The notes: a model not told the origin generated them from the letters alone. Counted from the first letter of the stretch, positions 1 through 8,852 are shown. The stretch: 64,000 bases of DNA from Lewinellaceae bacterium (GCA_016713985.1 JADJOD010000009.1:186001-250000); one strand, 5' to 3'. Made by a program: numbers and translations.

Positions 1-195
1 CTCTTTGGCGGCATGGCGTTTGAAGTTTTCAAAATCCGAAAACAGGTAAAGGAATTTGTTGCGACTTTCTTCCAGTTGCTCCTGCAATTCGCGGATTTTA
101 TCGTTTTCCGCGTTATTTTCGGGTTGTTCTTCCATGGATTTTTCTTGTTCCTCCATTACCTCCTGTTCCGGTGTATTCATGTCTTTTTCCGCCAT
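1..195 (-). CDS. grpE: GrpE nucleotide exchange factor, N-terminal part
   Basis: The 65 visible codons start at an ATG at 193-195 and run off the left edge. The product has a Glu/Gln-rich, coiled-coil-like N-terminus followed by KFLYLFSDFENFKRHAAKE, which matches the conserved start of the long GrpE helix (family form: yLRlyAeFeNyrrRtakE). GrpE is the cytoplasmic nucleotide exchange factor for DnaK. The 114-nt gap from the TlpA-like gene upstream on the same strand leaves co-transcription possible. dnaJ and dnaK are not visible. Confidence 0.85.
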   Translation of the reverse strand, partial: MAEKDMNTPEQEVMEEQEKSMEEQPENNAENDKIRELQEQLEESRNKFLYLFSDFENFKRHAAKE

Positions 196-309
196 ATCGT
201 GTATTTTTTTGAGCGTTTTATGCTTTAAACAGGGTGAAATGACCTTTGCCTTACCGGCGATCTGTGTCCGCGCAATTATTATGCCCCCGCCGGGCAGTGT
301 GTCAATTTG

Positions 310-825
310 TCAGCGGCCCGCCAGTCGTTCGGACAAGGTTTTTTTTATTTTTTCCGGCGCCAGGTTTACACCGATGATTGTGCCTTCCGGATCGAGTAAA
401 AAAGTGGCAGGAATAGATTTGATATTGAACAACTTAGACGCGCCGCCTTTAAAATCCTGCGATTCCATGGCGTGATAGGGCCAGATCATTTCGTCCTGCT
501 GAATGGCGCGGCGCCAGGCTTTCGGATTACTTTCGATACCAATACTGAATATCTCAAAATCCGGTCCGCCGTAGGTCCGGTAAATATCCGCCAGGGCGGG
601 ATTTTCAGCGCGGCAGGGGCCGCACCAACTGCCCCAGAACTGGAGCAGGGTATATTTCCCGTTAAGCTCCGACAAATGCACCTTGCGGCCGTCGATCAGC
701 GTCGCTTCAAAATCTGCGGCTTTTTCGCCGGCCCGGAATCGCGGCTTGCGGTACTCATACCAGGTAAAAGCGACGATAGCAGCCAGTGCGACCAAACCGA
801 GGCGTGTGAGGGTGGATCTATTCAT
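310..825 (-). CDS. TlpA/ResA-type thiol-disulfide oxidoreductase
   Basis: This 171-residue protein has an N-terminal membrane anchor (about residues 7-22) and then a thioredoxin fold of the AhpC/TSA-Redoxin type. The active site is WCGPC (C68, C71), and the cis-proline is in KSIPATFLLD. It should act on the periplasmic side as a disulfide reductase, as TlpA and ResA do in cytochrome c maturation or envelope redox control. The substrate cannot be read from the sequence. No cytochrome maturation genes are adjacent; the gene lies upstream of grpE on the same strand. Confidence 0.85.
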   Translation of the reverse strand: MNRSTLTRLGLVALAAIVAFTWYEYRKPRFRAGEKAADFEATLIDGRKVHLSELNGKYTLLQFWGSWCGPCRAENPALADIYRTYGGPDFEIFSIGIESNPKAWRRAIQQDEMIWPYHAMESQDFKGGASKLFNIKSIPATFLLDPEGTIIGVNLAPEKIKKTLSERLAGR

Positions 826-963
826 ATTGTAGATGTTGTTCTCCTTTCTTCAAAATGAGGTGTAAATATCCGACGGATAACCTTGCCGGGGCACTACTTT
901 TGAGGCGTTTTTTTCGCCGGCAAGTCCGCTTGCAACATTAATATAACCAATTTTCTTTGTAAC

Positions 964-1851
964 ATGCTGAAGATTGATCCGACCCAGATCGCAACCAAAG
1001 ATCTGCACCAGTATATTCTCGGAGCCGTTGCTCCCCGCCCCATTGCATTTGCCAGCACGATCAGCGCCGACGGCATCCCCAACCTCGCTCCCTACAGTTT
1101 TTTCAACGCCTTCAGCAGCAATCCGCCGATCCTCATTTTTTCATCCAACCGGCGTGTCGCCAACAATACGACCAAAGATACCCTGAAGAACGTGGAAGAC
1201 ACCGGCGAAGTAGTGATAAACGTCGTTTCACACCACATTGTTCGGCAAATGGCGGTGGCGAGTATCGAATACGGCGCCGAAGTGAACGAATTTGAAAAGG
1301 CGGGATTTACCCCGCTGCCTTCCGAAATGGTCAAACCCTTCCGGGTGGCTGAAAGCCCGGTCCACATGGAGTGTAAAGTAGATAAAATACTGCCTCTCGG
1401 CGAAAAGGGCGGCGCGGGCAACCTCATCATCTGCAACATCGTGCTGATGCACATCGCCGAAAGTGTGCTCAACGACAAAGGAAGGATAGACCCGCATAAA
1501 ATCGACCTGATGGGCCGTATGGGGCGTTTTTATTACGTACGCGCCAGCGGGGCCGCCATCGAGGAGATCGAACAGGTGGTGACCACTATCGGCATTGGGT
1601 TCGACGGTCTGCCGCCGGGCATCCGGCACAGTAAAATACTGACGGGCAACAATTTGGGGCAATTGGCCGGACTGGCCGCACTGCCATCTGCCGGTGATTC
1701 CATAGCGCTGGCGGCTACGGATGAACGGGCACAACATATCGTCGGGAAACCCGGTGCGCGGGAGGCATTGCACGCCTATTCCAAAGAAGCGCTGGACCGC
1801 AACGAACTGGAATTGGGAGCCCGGCTCGCCGTACTGGCGGAAACCTTGTAA
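964..1851 (+). CDS. Flavin reductase family protein (FMN-binding split barrel)
   Basis: This 295-residue protein begins LKIDPTQIATKDLHQYILGA and contains VAPRPIAFASTISADG and NLAPYSFFNAFSSNPP, the FMN-binding segments of the flavin reductase-like split-barrel family (flavoredoxin type). It probably binds FMN and transfers electrons from NAD(P)H to flavin or a partner oxygenase. The C-terminal 90 or so residues extend beyond the core and are typical of the longer bacterial members. No signal peptide is visible, so it is cytoplasmic. It stands alone with no partner monooxygenase nearby, so the substrate is unknown. Confidence 0.85.
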   Translation: MLKIDPTQIATKDLHQYILGAVAPRPIAFASTISADGIPNLAPYSFFNAFSSNPPILIFSSNRRVANNTTKDTLKNVEDTGEVVINVVSHHIVRQMAVASIEYGAEVNEFEKAGFTPLPSEMVKPFRVAESPVHMECKVDKILPLGEKGGAGNLIICNIVLMHIAESVLNDKGRIDPHKIDLMGRMGRFYYVRASGAAIEEIEQVVTTIGIGFDGLPPGIRHSKILTGNNLGQLAGLAALPSAGDSIALAATDERAQHIVGKPGAREALHAYSKEALDRNELELGARLAVLAETL

Positions 1852-2048
1852 GAAACCGTCTGGGCTGTTGTGTCAAAAGTCTTTCAGTTGCGCATTGTTG
1901 CGAATTGGGAGAAATTTTATTCGGATGTTGCGCAGACATTCCAGGTTTTGAAAACCTGGAATGTCTGGTTCGATCGCGATTCAAAATAATATTTCCCGTT
2001 TCAAATCCAAAATAAAGTATCTCCGACTTTTGGCACAGCCCCGAAGGC

Positions 2049-2498
2049 TTATTCCAAAACGTCGTTTAAAGTGTCGTTTTTAAACAGCAGGTCTTCGCCG
2101 GTATCGAGGCTGTCGACCGGCACGGGGGTGTCAAAAAAAGTGCGCCAGACCAGCCAGCGGCCGTCGATGCGTTTGAGCGCCAGTTGCCCCGGTATGGGTT
2201 CGCCCAGTTCGTCTTCGAAGTGATACGTGCAATATACGGAATCCCCCAAAACCTGGCAGCGGAGGTTGAGCATGACGTTGTTTTCCCACTCAAGGGTGTC
2301 CTGCTCGTTGTAATTAGCCAGGTCTTCCACGTAGCGGAGCGCTTCCCCCGCGCTGAGTTGCCGGGCTTCTTCGAACTCGTTTTTATCAATGTATGCCTGC
2401 CATTGCCGGGCCACTTCTTCGGGTGAAGAAGCGTTGGGAGAGGTGCAGTACGTGAGGGCGAGCAGCAGCGCGGCGCCGGAAAGCGCGAAGTATTTCAT
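2049..2498 (-). CDS. Small lipoprotein, NTF2/DUF4878-like
   Basis: This 149-residue lipoprotein has the signal MKYFALSGAALLLALTYC, with the lipobox cysteine at C18. The mature part (SSPEEVARQWQAYIDKNEFEEA, then a beta-rich half ending LKRIDGRWLVWRTFF) has the layout of the DUF4878/NTF2-like lumazine-binding group: helix, helix, then curved sheet. It is likely attached to the inner or outer membrane. Its function is unknown and the assignment rests on pattern only. The 195-nt gap after the flavin reductase gene contains no clear signal. Confidence 0.6.
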   Translation of the reverse strand: MKYFALSGAALLLALTYCTSPNASSPEEVARQWQAYIDKNEFEEARQLSAGEALRYVEDLANYNEQDTLEWENNVMLNLRCQVLGDSVYCTYHFEDELGEPIPGQLALKRIDGRWLVWRTFFDTPVPVDSLDTGEDLLFKNDTLNDVLE

Positions 2499-2567
2499 GT
2501 AAAATCAACAATTTTGCCCGCCAAAGGTAGTGTGATTTTACGTTGATAAATTTTTTTCAGATATTTC

Positions 2568-2599
2568 TTGGTTTTCAAAAACGACTGCACGTACATTTG
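2568..2599 (+). promoter_or_regulatory. Bacteroidota-type promoter of the tRNA-Val gene
   Basis: A TTG at 2568-2570 is followed after 21 nt by TACATTTG at 2592-2599, an exact match to the Bacteroidota -7 element TAnnTTTG with the usual -33/-7 spacing. Transcription would start about 12 nt before the tRNA. Confidence 0.65.
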
Positions 2600-2617
2600 C
2601 AGCCGCTTAAGGAAAAA

Positions 2618-2692
2618 GGGCGCATAGCTCAGCTGGTTCAGAGCACCTGCCTTACAAGCAGGGGGTCCGCGGTTCGAATCCGTGTGTGCCCA
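2618..2692 (+). tRNA. tRNA-Val (anticodon TAC)
   Basis: A cloverleaf can be drawn by eye. The 7-bp acceptor is GGGCGCA with TGTGCCC, and the D-arm is AGCTCAGCTGGTTCAGAGC. The anticodon stem CCTGC/GCAGG holds the loop CTTACAA (anticodon TAC, reads GTA), and the T-arm contains GGTTCGAATCC. The CCA end is not encoded (ACCC follows). The gene has its own promoter and terminator and no tRNA neighbours. Confidence 0.95.
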
Positions 2693-2703
2693 CCCTGATT
2701 ATC

Positions 2704-2739
2704 AAGGAGTTACATCGAAATGGTGTAATTCCTTTTTTT
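2704..2739 (+). terminator. Intrinsic terminator after tRNA-Val
   Basis: AAGGAGTTACA pairs with TGTAATTCCTT (11 pairs, one G-T) around a 9-nt loop and is followed directly by a T run. Confidence 0.75.
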
Positions 2740-2780
2740 ATTTTGCGCAAACTATGGGACAAAGTAAAAATACCCGGGAA

Positions 2781-3722
2781 TCACTGCCCCGGATCGGCGG
2801 AATAATCCACGTCGCCGATTTTTACACCCGTAAACCGGTATGAAAAAGGCGAGTCCGGCTCCTCGATACGTTCCGGAAATGGTGGCTGGAACGGATCGGT
2901 CTGGTCCGGGAATACGTAATCGTAGGGCACAAAACGCCACGATTTGCCGTTCGGCAGTTTGCTGGTGTAGCCGAGAATCAGTTTGCGCAAAACAACAATA
3001 TCGAAGGAAGTCACCTTGCCGTCCTGGTTGGCATCGGCAGCGATAATTTTGTAGGGCGAGTCCAGCAATTGAAGGCCAAGGATATGTTTCTGGATGAGCG
3101 CCAGGTCGTAGGTGGTCACTCCGTTGAGATAATTGGTGTCTTTGGAGGGTGTAATGGTAAATTTTGTACCCGTAGGCGCCAGGCCACCGACGCCGTACCA
3201 GAATCCGGACAAATCGGTGACAAGCCGGTAATCGACGGTATCAAAATAGCAATGGCGGCCCCGCACGTCGAGTGCCGTTTGCAGGATACCCTCTACCAAA
3301 GGGGTTTTGACGATAATATCGAAAAACGGGTCGCAACTTTGGGAATCGTCCGTGACCTCCACCAGCGTAATGCAGGAAGCCGAATTCCCCGCAGCGTCTT
3401 TTGCCCATACTTCAACAACCTGCATGCCCCATTCGTGTCCCGTAAACGTAACGGAAGTAAGCGGGTTCCCCAGTGAATCCGCCGGAAACCCCGTTCCGAG
3501 GCACATTTTCCTGATACCCAACTGAATATCCTGCGTAGCCGTGGCATTGTCCGAGAAACTTTCCGTAAAGTCGGTCACCCAGGCGTTCACCTGACAAAGC
3601 GAAAAAGTAGACAGGTTGATGGAACCCTTGCACACCAATACCGGCGGCACCGTATCTGCTTGCGCCGAAAGGCTTCCGGAAAAAAGAAATAGCAGGAAGA
3701 ATAAAAACAGAGGTCTGCTCAT
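2781..3722 (-). CDS. Exported protein with dockerin-like calcium module
   Basis: I choose the ATG at 3722 (313 residues) because it gives the signal peptide MSRPLFLFFLLFLFSGSLSAQ. A longer in-frame start at 3920 would only translate the short repeats upstream. After an HYR-like beta domain (about residues 25-160, PPVLVCKGS...EVWAKDAAGN) comes a dockerin-like module: DTNYLNGVTTYDLALIQKHI, then AADANQDGKVTSFDIVVLRK, with Asp/Asn at calcium-ligand positions in both repeats. The tail WRFVPYDYVFPDQTDPF is shared almost motif for motif with the protein at 26361-27659. There is no obvious T9SS sorting domain. Probably exported; ligand unknown. Confidence 0.75.
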   Translation of the reverse strand: MSRPLFLFFLLFLFSGSLSAQADTVPPVLVCKGSINLSTFSLCQVNAWVTDFTESFSDNATATQDIQLGIRKMCLGTGFPADSLGNPLTSVTFTGHEWGMQVVEVWAKDAAGNSASCITLVEVTDDSQSCDPFFDIIVKTPLVEGILQTALDVRGRHCYFDTVDYRLVTDLSGFWYGVGGLAPTGTKFTITPSKDTNYLNGVTTYDLALIQKHILGLQLLDSPYKIIAADANQDGKVTSFDIVVLRKLILGYTSKLPNGKSWRFVPYDYVFPDQTDPFQPPFPERIEEPDSPFSYRFTGVKIGDVDYSADPGQ

Positions 3723-3845
3723 GCGAATAACCGGTTCGGGTGAATAATCTGAATTCCTATAAAAGTAGGCGTAATTCGGCGAATATCTCCGGCATTTCTG
3801 CAAATTTGACCGCTGTGCGACTAAATTGCAGGCGAAATGAAGGTG

Positions 3846-3919
3846 AAGAATGATGAGATATGAATGATGAATGATGAATGATGAGATATGAATGATCAAC
3901 AATATCAACAATATCAACA
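3846..3919. repeat. Short tandem repeats between divergent genes
   Basis: Tandem copies of a 7-nt unit (GAATGAT, ATGATGA phase) are followed by tandem AACAATATC copies that end at the glycosyltransferase start codon. The array is open in several frames and artificially lengthens the reading frames on both strands. Confidence 0.6.
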
Positions 3920-5448
3920 ATGGCCAAACACCTCCCTGCCCTGTTCGGCGCCCTGAAAATCGCGATCCATCTTTTCACGATCGCCACCTTCGGGTTTCAC
4001 CGCGACGAGTTATTATACCTCGCCCTCGGCCGGCATCCCGATTGGGGTTATTGGTCCAATCCGCCGTTTATCGGCGCCATCACCTGGTGTTCGCAGCAGT
4101 TTTTGGGTGATTCTGTGTGGGCTACACGTCTGCCCTCGGTACTGGCCGGCGGAGCGGTGGTGTGGCTTTCGCTCCTGATGGTGCGTGAATTAGGCGGCGG
4201 CGCCCGCGCCATAGTCATGTGCGGGTTGGTCAGCCTCCTGTCGCCTGCATGGCTCCGCACCAACTCCATGCTGCAACCGGTGCCTTTCGACATCCTGTTC
4301 TGGACCATGCTTTCGTTTGGCCTTTTGCGCTGGATCAATACACGCGACACACGCTGGTGGTGGTTTGTGGGGTTGACGGCTGGGATCGGTTTTTTGAACA
4401 AATACACCCTGGTTTTTTGGGCGGCAGCGCTGCTGGTTGCCTTGCTCCTGACCCCGGAAAGAAAAATACTGATCACCAGACCGGTCTGGCAGGCAGCCGG
4501 TATCGCCCTGGCGCTTATATTGCCCAACCTGCTCTGGCAGTGGCATTACGGTTTCCCGGTGATCCACCACATGGATGCACTGGCGCGGTATCAATTGCGC
4601 AACGTGGAGCCGCTCCATTTTCTGCTCGACCAGTTGCTGATGCACGGGCCGGGTTTTGTATTCTGGCTGGCCGGGCTGGCATTTTTGTTGTTTTCAAAAA
4701 GCGCGCAACCTTACCGGCTTTTTGGCTGGTTTTACCTGGCTCTTTTATGTATCTTCCTGATAATGAGCGGAAAAAGTTATTATACACTCGGCGCTTACCC
4801 GGTGTTGCTGGCTGCGGGGGCGGTGTTCTGGGACAAAATTTTGCAAAAAAACTGGCAAAAGATCGCACTCACCGGGGTGGTTACCGCAAGTACGCTGCCG
4901 CTGGTACCGGTAGGTATTCCCTTGTATTCGGGCGACAGGGCCGTCGCCTATTTCAACTGGCTGACCTACGATGCCGGCATCGACGGCGCCGTGCGCTGGG
5001 AAGACGGCGAGTTACACGCCCTGCCTCAGGATTTTGCCGATATGCTGGGCTGGCACGAGATCGGCCGCCTGGTAGATACCGCCATCACACGGGCGGGTGA
5101 TCATTCCTGCATAGTGTACGGCGAAAACTACGGCCAGGCCGGGGCTGCCGAACACCTGTCGCAAAACTCCCGGATGGAATGCCGGTGGTCAGTTTTTCCG
5201 ATTCCTACCTGCTCTGGGCGCCCGACACCCTGTCGCCTGCGGTGCAGACACTCATATATATTAATGAAGAAGACCCCGGTGAGGATGTGTTGGGGTTGTT
5301 CGCCGATATTCAATTGGTGGGTAAAGTGGAAAACCCGCTCGCGCGGGAGCGCGGCACCGGCGTCTGGCTTTGCCGCAATGCGCGCAGCGATGTGGCCGCT
5401 TTTTGGGCGATGCGGGCAAAAGAAGTCAAATCCGTATTGCGCCGGTAA
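3920..5448 (+). CDS. ArnT/PMT-type membrane glycosyltransferase, frameshifted near 5164
   Basis: This is a polytopic GT-C enzyme. A short N-terminal helix leads to FHRDELLYLALG, where the Asp-Glu pair in the first periplasmic loop is the catalytic region of the PMT_2/GT83 family, and about nine to ten hydrophobic segments follow (to about residue 330). It should transfer a sugar from a polyprenyl-phosphate donor at the inner membrane; the acceptor is unknown. After EHLSQ the frame is lost. Reading one base back at the A run 5163-5166 continues as KLPDGMPVVSFSDSYLLW and runs to a stop at 5448. Adding one base gives a clean 509-residue protein, so the break is probably a consensus error. Confidence 0.8.
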
Positions 5449-5586
5449 AAAAGGCGGAGGTTATTTTTTTTCCACAATCGAAGCCGGGCTGTAATTTGCA
5501 CTTTTATACGCCGTCTTTTCTCAAAAATAAGCGCTTAAATATTGTCATTTCACTAATCCGAGGGTTTGTGAAAATGGCCTTGAAAA

Positions 5587-5685
5587 TTATCCACACGAGT
5601 TACCAACATTTTTAACATTTTGTGTTATTTAATATAGTTATTGAAAATCAATAACTTATGAAAGTTATCAACATTGTGTGGAAAA
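5587..5685 (+). promoter_or_regulatory. Cluster of DnaA-box-like sites upstream of nrdB
   Basis: A perfect DnaA box TTATCCACA lies at 5587-5595. TTATCAACA is at 5665-5673 (one mismatch), and TTTTCCACA is on the minus strand at 5677-5685, matching the relaxed box TTWTNCACA. TTACCAACA at 5600-5608 is weaker. The DNA between them is strongly AT-rich. No dnaA, dnaN or other origin-marker gene is in view, so DnaA control of nrdB (as known for E. coli nrdAB) is as likely as a replication origin. Confidence 0.5.
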
Positions 5686-5690
5686 TTATC

Positions 5691-5721
5691 TTGGAGCGCG
5701 CCGGAAAAACCTGTACTTTCG
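5691..5721 (+). promoter_or_regulatory. Probable nrdB promoter
   Basis: TTG at 5691-5693, a 20-nt spacer and TACTTTCG at 5714-5721 match the Bacteroidota -33/-7 pattern with one mismatch. The promoter lies directly after the DnaA-like sites and would leave an nrdB leader of roughly 210 nt. I see no gene or recognisable riboswitch in 5722-5940. Confidence 0.45.
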
Positions 5722-5940
5722 CTACTGTTTCCACGCAAACGCGTTGAGCATCATTTACTCCGCCTTTCCAAAGTACGTCCCTTCTCTATTGCTGAATGTC
5801 CCTAAGCGGTCTGCAAGATCGTCCGGGCAGTGTCGCTTACCGGAATACAACTTCTTTACGAAGTTATCCCGGGATAGAAAGGTAGCCGCTTTAAAAACAT
5901 TGTTAATAAAGTTTAAAGTCAGCATAACCCGAATCAAAAT

Positions 5941-6927
5941 ATGACAAAAGCAGCAAACACTATGGAACCGATTCTGGCGGAGAATCCCGATCGTTTTGTT
6001 CTTTTTCCCATCAAATACAGCACCATCTGGGAATGGTATAAAAAATCAGTTGCCTCTTTCTGGACGGTGGAAGAAGTGGACCTCACAGCCGATCTCAACG
6101 ACTGGGACAATAAACTCAGCAACGACGAACGCCACTTTATCAAACACGTACTGGCATTTTTTGCCGCTTCCGACGGCATCGTCAATGAAAACCTCGTGCT
6201 CAATTTCATGCGAGAGGTGCAGATACCCGAAGCCCGTTGTTTCTACGGCTTTCAGGTGGCTATCGAGAACATCCACTCCGAGATGTACTCCCTGCTCATC
6301 GACTCCTATATTAAGGACCCGAAGGAAAAAGATTTCCTCTTTCACGCGCTTCGCAACCTCGAATGTGTGTCGAAAAAAGGCAACTGGGCGCTTCGCTGGA
6401 TCGATAACGCCCCCACATTTGCACACCGGCTCGTTGCCTTCGCCGCAGTGGAAGGTATCTTTTTCTCCGGTTCTTTTTGCTCCATTTTCTGGCTCAAAAA
6501 ACGCGGCCTGATGCCGGGCCTTTCCTTTTCCAACGAATTGATCAGCCGCGACGAAGGCATGCACTGCGATTTCGCCTGTCTGCTCTACTCCATGCTGCAA
6601 AACAAACTCGACCCGAAAGAAATAGAAGCCATTATCACCGAAGCCGTGGAATTTGAAAAAGAATTTGTAACCGACGCGTTGCCGGTGTCGCTCATCGGCA
6701 TGAACGCCGAACTGATGACCCAATACATCGAATTCGTAGCCGACCGCCTGCTGATGTCGCTCGGCAACAACAAGGTATACGGCACCGCCAACCCTTTCCC
6801 CTGGATGGACATGATCTCGATCCAGGGCAAAACCAATTTCTTCGAAAAACGTGTGGGCGACTATCAAAAAGCCGGCGTGATGAGTACCCGTGAAGAACAG
6901 GTGTTCACAACCGACGCGGACTTTTAA
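5941..6927 (+). CDS. nrdB: Ribonucleotide reductase class Ia small subunit
   Basis: This 328-residue R2 protein is close to the eukaryotic type. It provides the tyrosyl radical for dNTP synthesis with NrdA (12428-15940). By alignment with mouse R2, the di-iron ligands are D78, E109, H112, E171, E205 and H208. The radical tyrosine is Y116 in ENIHSEMYSLLI. The C-terminus ending FTTDADF matches the tail that docks into R1. It looks intact and active. Unusually, nrdA is not adjacent but 5.5 kb downstream beyond accessory genes. Confidence 0.97.
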   Translation: MTKAANTMEPILAENPDRFVLFPIKYSTIWEWYKKSVASFWTVEEVDLTADLNDWDNKLSNDERHFIKHVLAFFAASDGIVNENLVLNFMREVQIPEARCFYGFQVAIENIHSEMYSLLIDSYIKDPKEKDFLFHALRNLECVSKKGNWALRWIDNAPTFAHRLVAFAAVEGIFFSGSFCSIFWLKKRGLMPGLSFSNELISRDEGMHCDFACLLYSMLQNKLDPKEIEAIITEAVEFEKEFVTDALPVSLIGMNAELMTQYIEFVADRLLMSLGNNKVYGTANPFPWMDMISIQGKTNFFEKRVGDYQKAGVMSTREEQVFTTDADF

Positions 6928-6930
6928 TTT

Positions 6931-7023
6931 GGGTTGATGAGGGTTGATAAGGGTTGATACAGTTTATAAACCTCTATCAACCTTCATCAACCCTCATCAA
7001 CCCTCATCAGCCCTCATCAACCC
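6931..7023. repeat. 10-bp tandem repeats arranged as an inverted array
   Basis: Three copies of GGGTTGATRA at 6931-6960 face five to six copies of the reverse complement (CCCTCATCAA) at about 6971-7023. The arms could form a long hairpin between nrdB and the YegP gene. Confidence 0.8.
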
Positions 7024-7054
7024 TTTCATCCATCACCTAATCAACGTATAAATT

Positions 7055-7387
7055 ATGGGCAAATTTGTCATTACCACCCGCAAAAACGGTGAATTCCAAT
7101 TCAACCTGAAAGCCGACAACGGCCAGGTGATCCTTGCCAGCGAAGGCTACGCTTCCAAAAGCAGTTGCACCAACGGCATCGAATCCGTGCGCAAAAACGC
7201 CGCAGACGATGCACGTTTTGAACGCCTGACCGCCAAAAACGGCAAGTTTTATTTCAACCTGAAAGCCACCAACGGCCAGGTGATCGGCAGCAGCGAAATG
7301 TACGAGTCGGAATCCGGCCGCGACAACGGCATCGACTCCGTCAAACGCAACGCTCTCGGCGCCAGCGTCGACGATCAAACCGCTTGA
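7055..7387 (+). CDS. YegP family protein (two DUF1508 repeats)
   Basis: This 110-residue protein is made of two similar halves: GKFVITTRKNGEFQFNLKAD with GQVILASEGY, then ERLTAKNGKFYFNLKATNGQ with IGSSEMY. Each half ends in an NGIxSVxxNA helix. This tandem DUF1508 layout is the YegP family, small cytoplasmic proteins of unclear function. It lies between two hairpin arrays and so is probably transcribed alone. Confidence 0.9.
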   Translation: MGKFVITTRKNGEFQFNLKADNGQVILASEGYASKSSCTNGIESVRKNAADDARFERLTAKNGKFYFNLKATNGQVIGSSEMYESESGRDNGIDSVKRNALGASVDDQTA

Positions 7388-7413
7388 ACAAGCGTACCCA
7401 TTCTGTCATCTGC

Positions 7414-7446
7414 CCGGTGTGCGGTTTTTTTGTAGCGGCACACCGG
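7414..7446 (+). terminator. Hairpin downstream of the YegP gene
   Basis: CCGGTGTGC pairs with GCACACCGG around a 15-nt loop that itself contains a T7 run. It is a possible terminator although the T run is in the loop. A small CGCTTGAACAAGCG hairpin overlaps the gene end. Confidence 0.4.
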
Positions 7447-7492
7447 CGGGTGGAAAACGTTCGTTGACATTCGCGGGCATCAAATAATTGAA

Positions 7493-7626
7493 GGTGTCTC
7501 AAAAGGTTGATGAAGGTTTATAAAAGTTTATCAGGTTGATATTTTGAACCGAAAAGGCACTAATTTATGCCATTTTTCAATCCAAACATCAACTTTCATC
7601 AACTTTCATCAACCCTTTGAGACACC
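7493..7626. repeat. Inverted repeat array before the lipoprotein gene
   Basis: GGTGTCTCAAAAGGTTGATG at the left is nearly the reverse complement of the right end, and the right arm contains tandem CATCAACTTT units. The general design matches the array at 6931-7023 but the unit sequence differs. Confidence 0.65.
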
Positions 7627-7661
7627 CTCCACATTTTTTAACCACCACCACCATCTGAACC

Positions 7662-8597
7662 ATGTCAAAAAAAACTCTTTTCCCCGTTTTCCAGACCACC
7701 CTTGTCCTTTTTCTTCTGCTCCAGGGCTGCGAACAAGGCAGTTCCTCGATCAAAAAACCCGCCGAAAAACCCGCCGACCAAAATCTTCCCGGCACCTGGG
7801 AACTGGCCGACGTGATCAACACCGGGTCCGCCAACACCGTGCGCGACCAGTGGAATAATGCCAAAGGCCTGATCCTGAAAAACGGCCTGGCGTACAACTT
7901 CTTTGCCGATGGCACTTATACCCGCATTTCCGGCAACGACAAAGTTGTGGGAGACAAAAACAACCCGGTTTATTTCCCCGGTATAACCTTTATGGATACC
8001 CAGGGCGCCCGATACAAGCAAGGCAAATGGACCCGCTCCGGCGACCGGAAAACACTAACTCTGCAACCGGACGGCGGGTCGGAACCGGAAACGATTGAGA
8101 TCGTGTCGTTAGACGATAAATTTTTAACGCTCCGGTTCTATCAGCGTATTCTTTCCTTTTCCTGCGATTTCAAACTGCGCCGTACCGGCCAACCCCTGAC
8201 CGATCAATTCGCCGATCCCTACCACCCGTCGAACAACCAATGGCGGGTGCCGCCCGGCCGGCCGGAAAGCGACGAACAGATACAGGCGCGCATGAAAAAC
8301 CACCTTCGGCACTACATCGCGCTGCTCGAAGCATCCCTGGAACGAAAACAACGCAGGGTCAGTCTGCAATACTCCCCTTCCGTGATCCAGATTTACAACG
8401 GCGGGATCGGGATTCGCCAAAAAAAGCATTGGGAAGAAGCCTTTTTTACGGGTTTTCACTCGCGCAACGACGCGCAAAAAGCCATTGACTACTACACCGA
8501 CATACTCGGAAAAAATATATCCCTGCAAGCCACCGGCGACTGGGTGAAAGACGACGCGAATGTGTTGCGGGCGTTGGTGGCGGAAATGGATAATTGA
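7662..8597 (+). CDS. Lipoprotein with lipocalin-like domain, function unknown
   Basis: This 311-residue protein has a lipoprotein signal ending FLLLQGC (C23). Residues about 43-180 start with LPGTWELADV and alternate short strands (FFADGTYTRI, YKQGKWTRSG, KTLTLQPDG), as in lipocalin-like DUF4923/DUF5004 lipoproteins. The C-terminal 120 residues are helical with EQIQARMKNHLRHYIALLEA and do not resemble a family I know. The stop codon abuts the duplicated 134-bp segment that starts at 8596. Confidence 0.6.
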   Translation: MSKKTLFPVFQTTLVLFLLLQGCEQGSSSIKKPAEKPADQNLPGTWELADVINTGSANTVRDQWNNAKGLILKNGLAYNFFADGTYTRISGNDKVVGDKNNPVYFPGITFMDTQGARYKQGKWTRSGDRKTLTLQPDGGSEPETIEIVSLDDKFLTLRFYQRILSFSCDFKLRRTGQPLTDQFADPYHPSNNQWRVPPGRPESDEQIQARMKNHLRHYIALLEASLERKQRRVSLQYSPSVIQIYNGGIGIRQKKHWEEAFFTGFHSRNDAQKAIDYYTDILGKNISLQATGDWVKDDANVLRALVAEMDN

Positions 8598-8729
8598 AAT
8601 ATAACCGCCTTTGCCGGTTTTCACGCCGTCTGCATGACGGCCGGATTACCGGTAAAGCCATAAAATACCTGAGATTATGAAAAAAGAAGTTATCCAAAAA
8701 CTGCACACCTCCTTCGAGGATGTGGCGCA
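8596..8729 (+). repeat. Direct repeat copy 1 (dinD upstream region plus first codons)
   Basis: This segment is about 96 percent identical by eye to 10024-10158. It covers the dinD upstream region and its first 18 codons. The two copies enclose the DUF3800 gene and the tRNA-like element. Confidence 0.9.
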
Positions 8730-8787
8730 TGAATTAACCGTCAATACCACCGAAATCACTCATTTCAATGTAAAAAGAAACAGTTGA
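8677..8787 (+). pseudogene. Internally deleted dinD copy
   Basis: The frame starts exactly like the intact dinD (MKKEVIQKLHTSFEDVAHE) and then jumps to TTEITHFNVK, matching TEITNFNVK near residue 213 of the intact protein, before a stop. About 190 codons are missing in frame, leaving a 36-codon remnant. This indicates a former tandem dinD duplication of which one copy has decayed. The 65 nt that follow up to the DUF3800 gene show nothing else. Confidence 0.85.
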
Positions 8788-8852
8788 AGAATCCGAAGAG
8801 ACTAGGGAAAGAGAGGGAGAAACAATCAGATTAATTCACTAAATTTAAAAAT

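Noticed and set aside
3723..3920. Longer N-terminus for the dockerin-like protein starting at 3920
   Set aside because: It would translate the short tandem repeats and bury the signal peptide that starts at 3722.
5449..5940. Calling the DnaA-box region the chromosomal origin
   Set aside because: Only two or three good boxes and no dnaA, dnaN, gyrB or other origin marker; a regulatory role for nrdB explains the position as well.
5678..5944. 88-codon plus-strand open frame before nrdB
   Set aside because: Composition looks random, it covers the promoter region and has no motif.
6931..7626. CRISPR-like appearance of regular repeats
   Set aside because: Units are about 10 bp, directly abutting with no unique spacers, and no cas genes are in the window.
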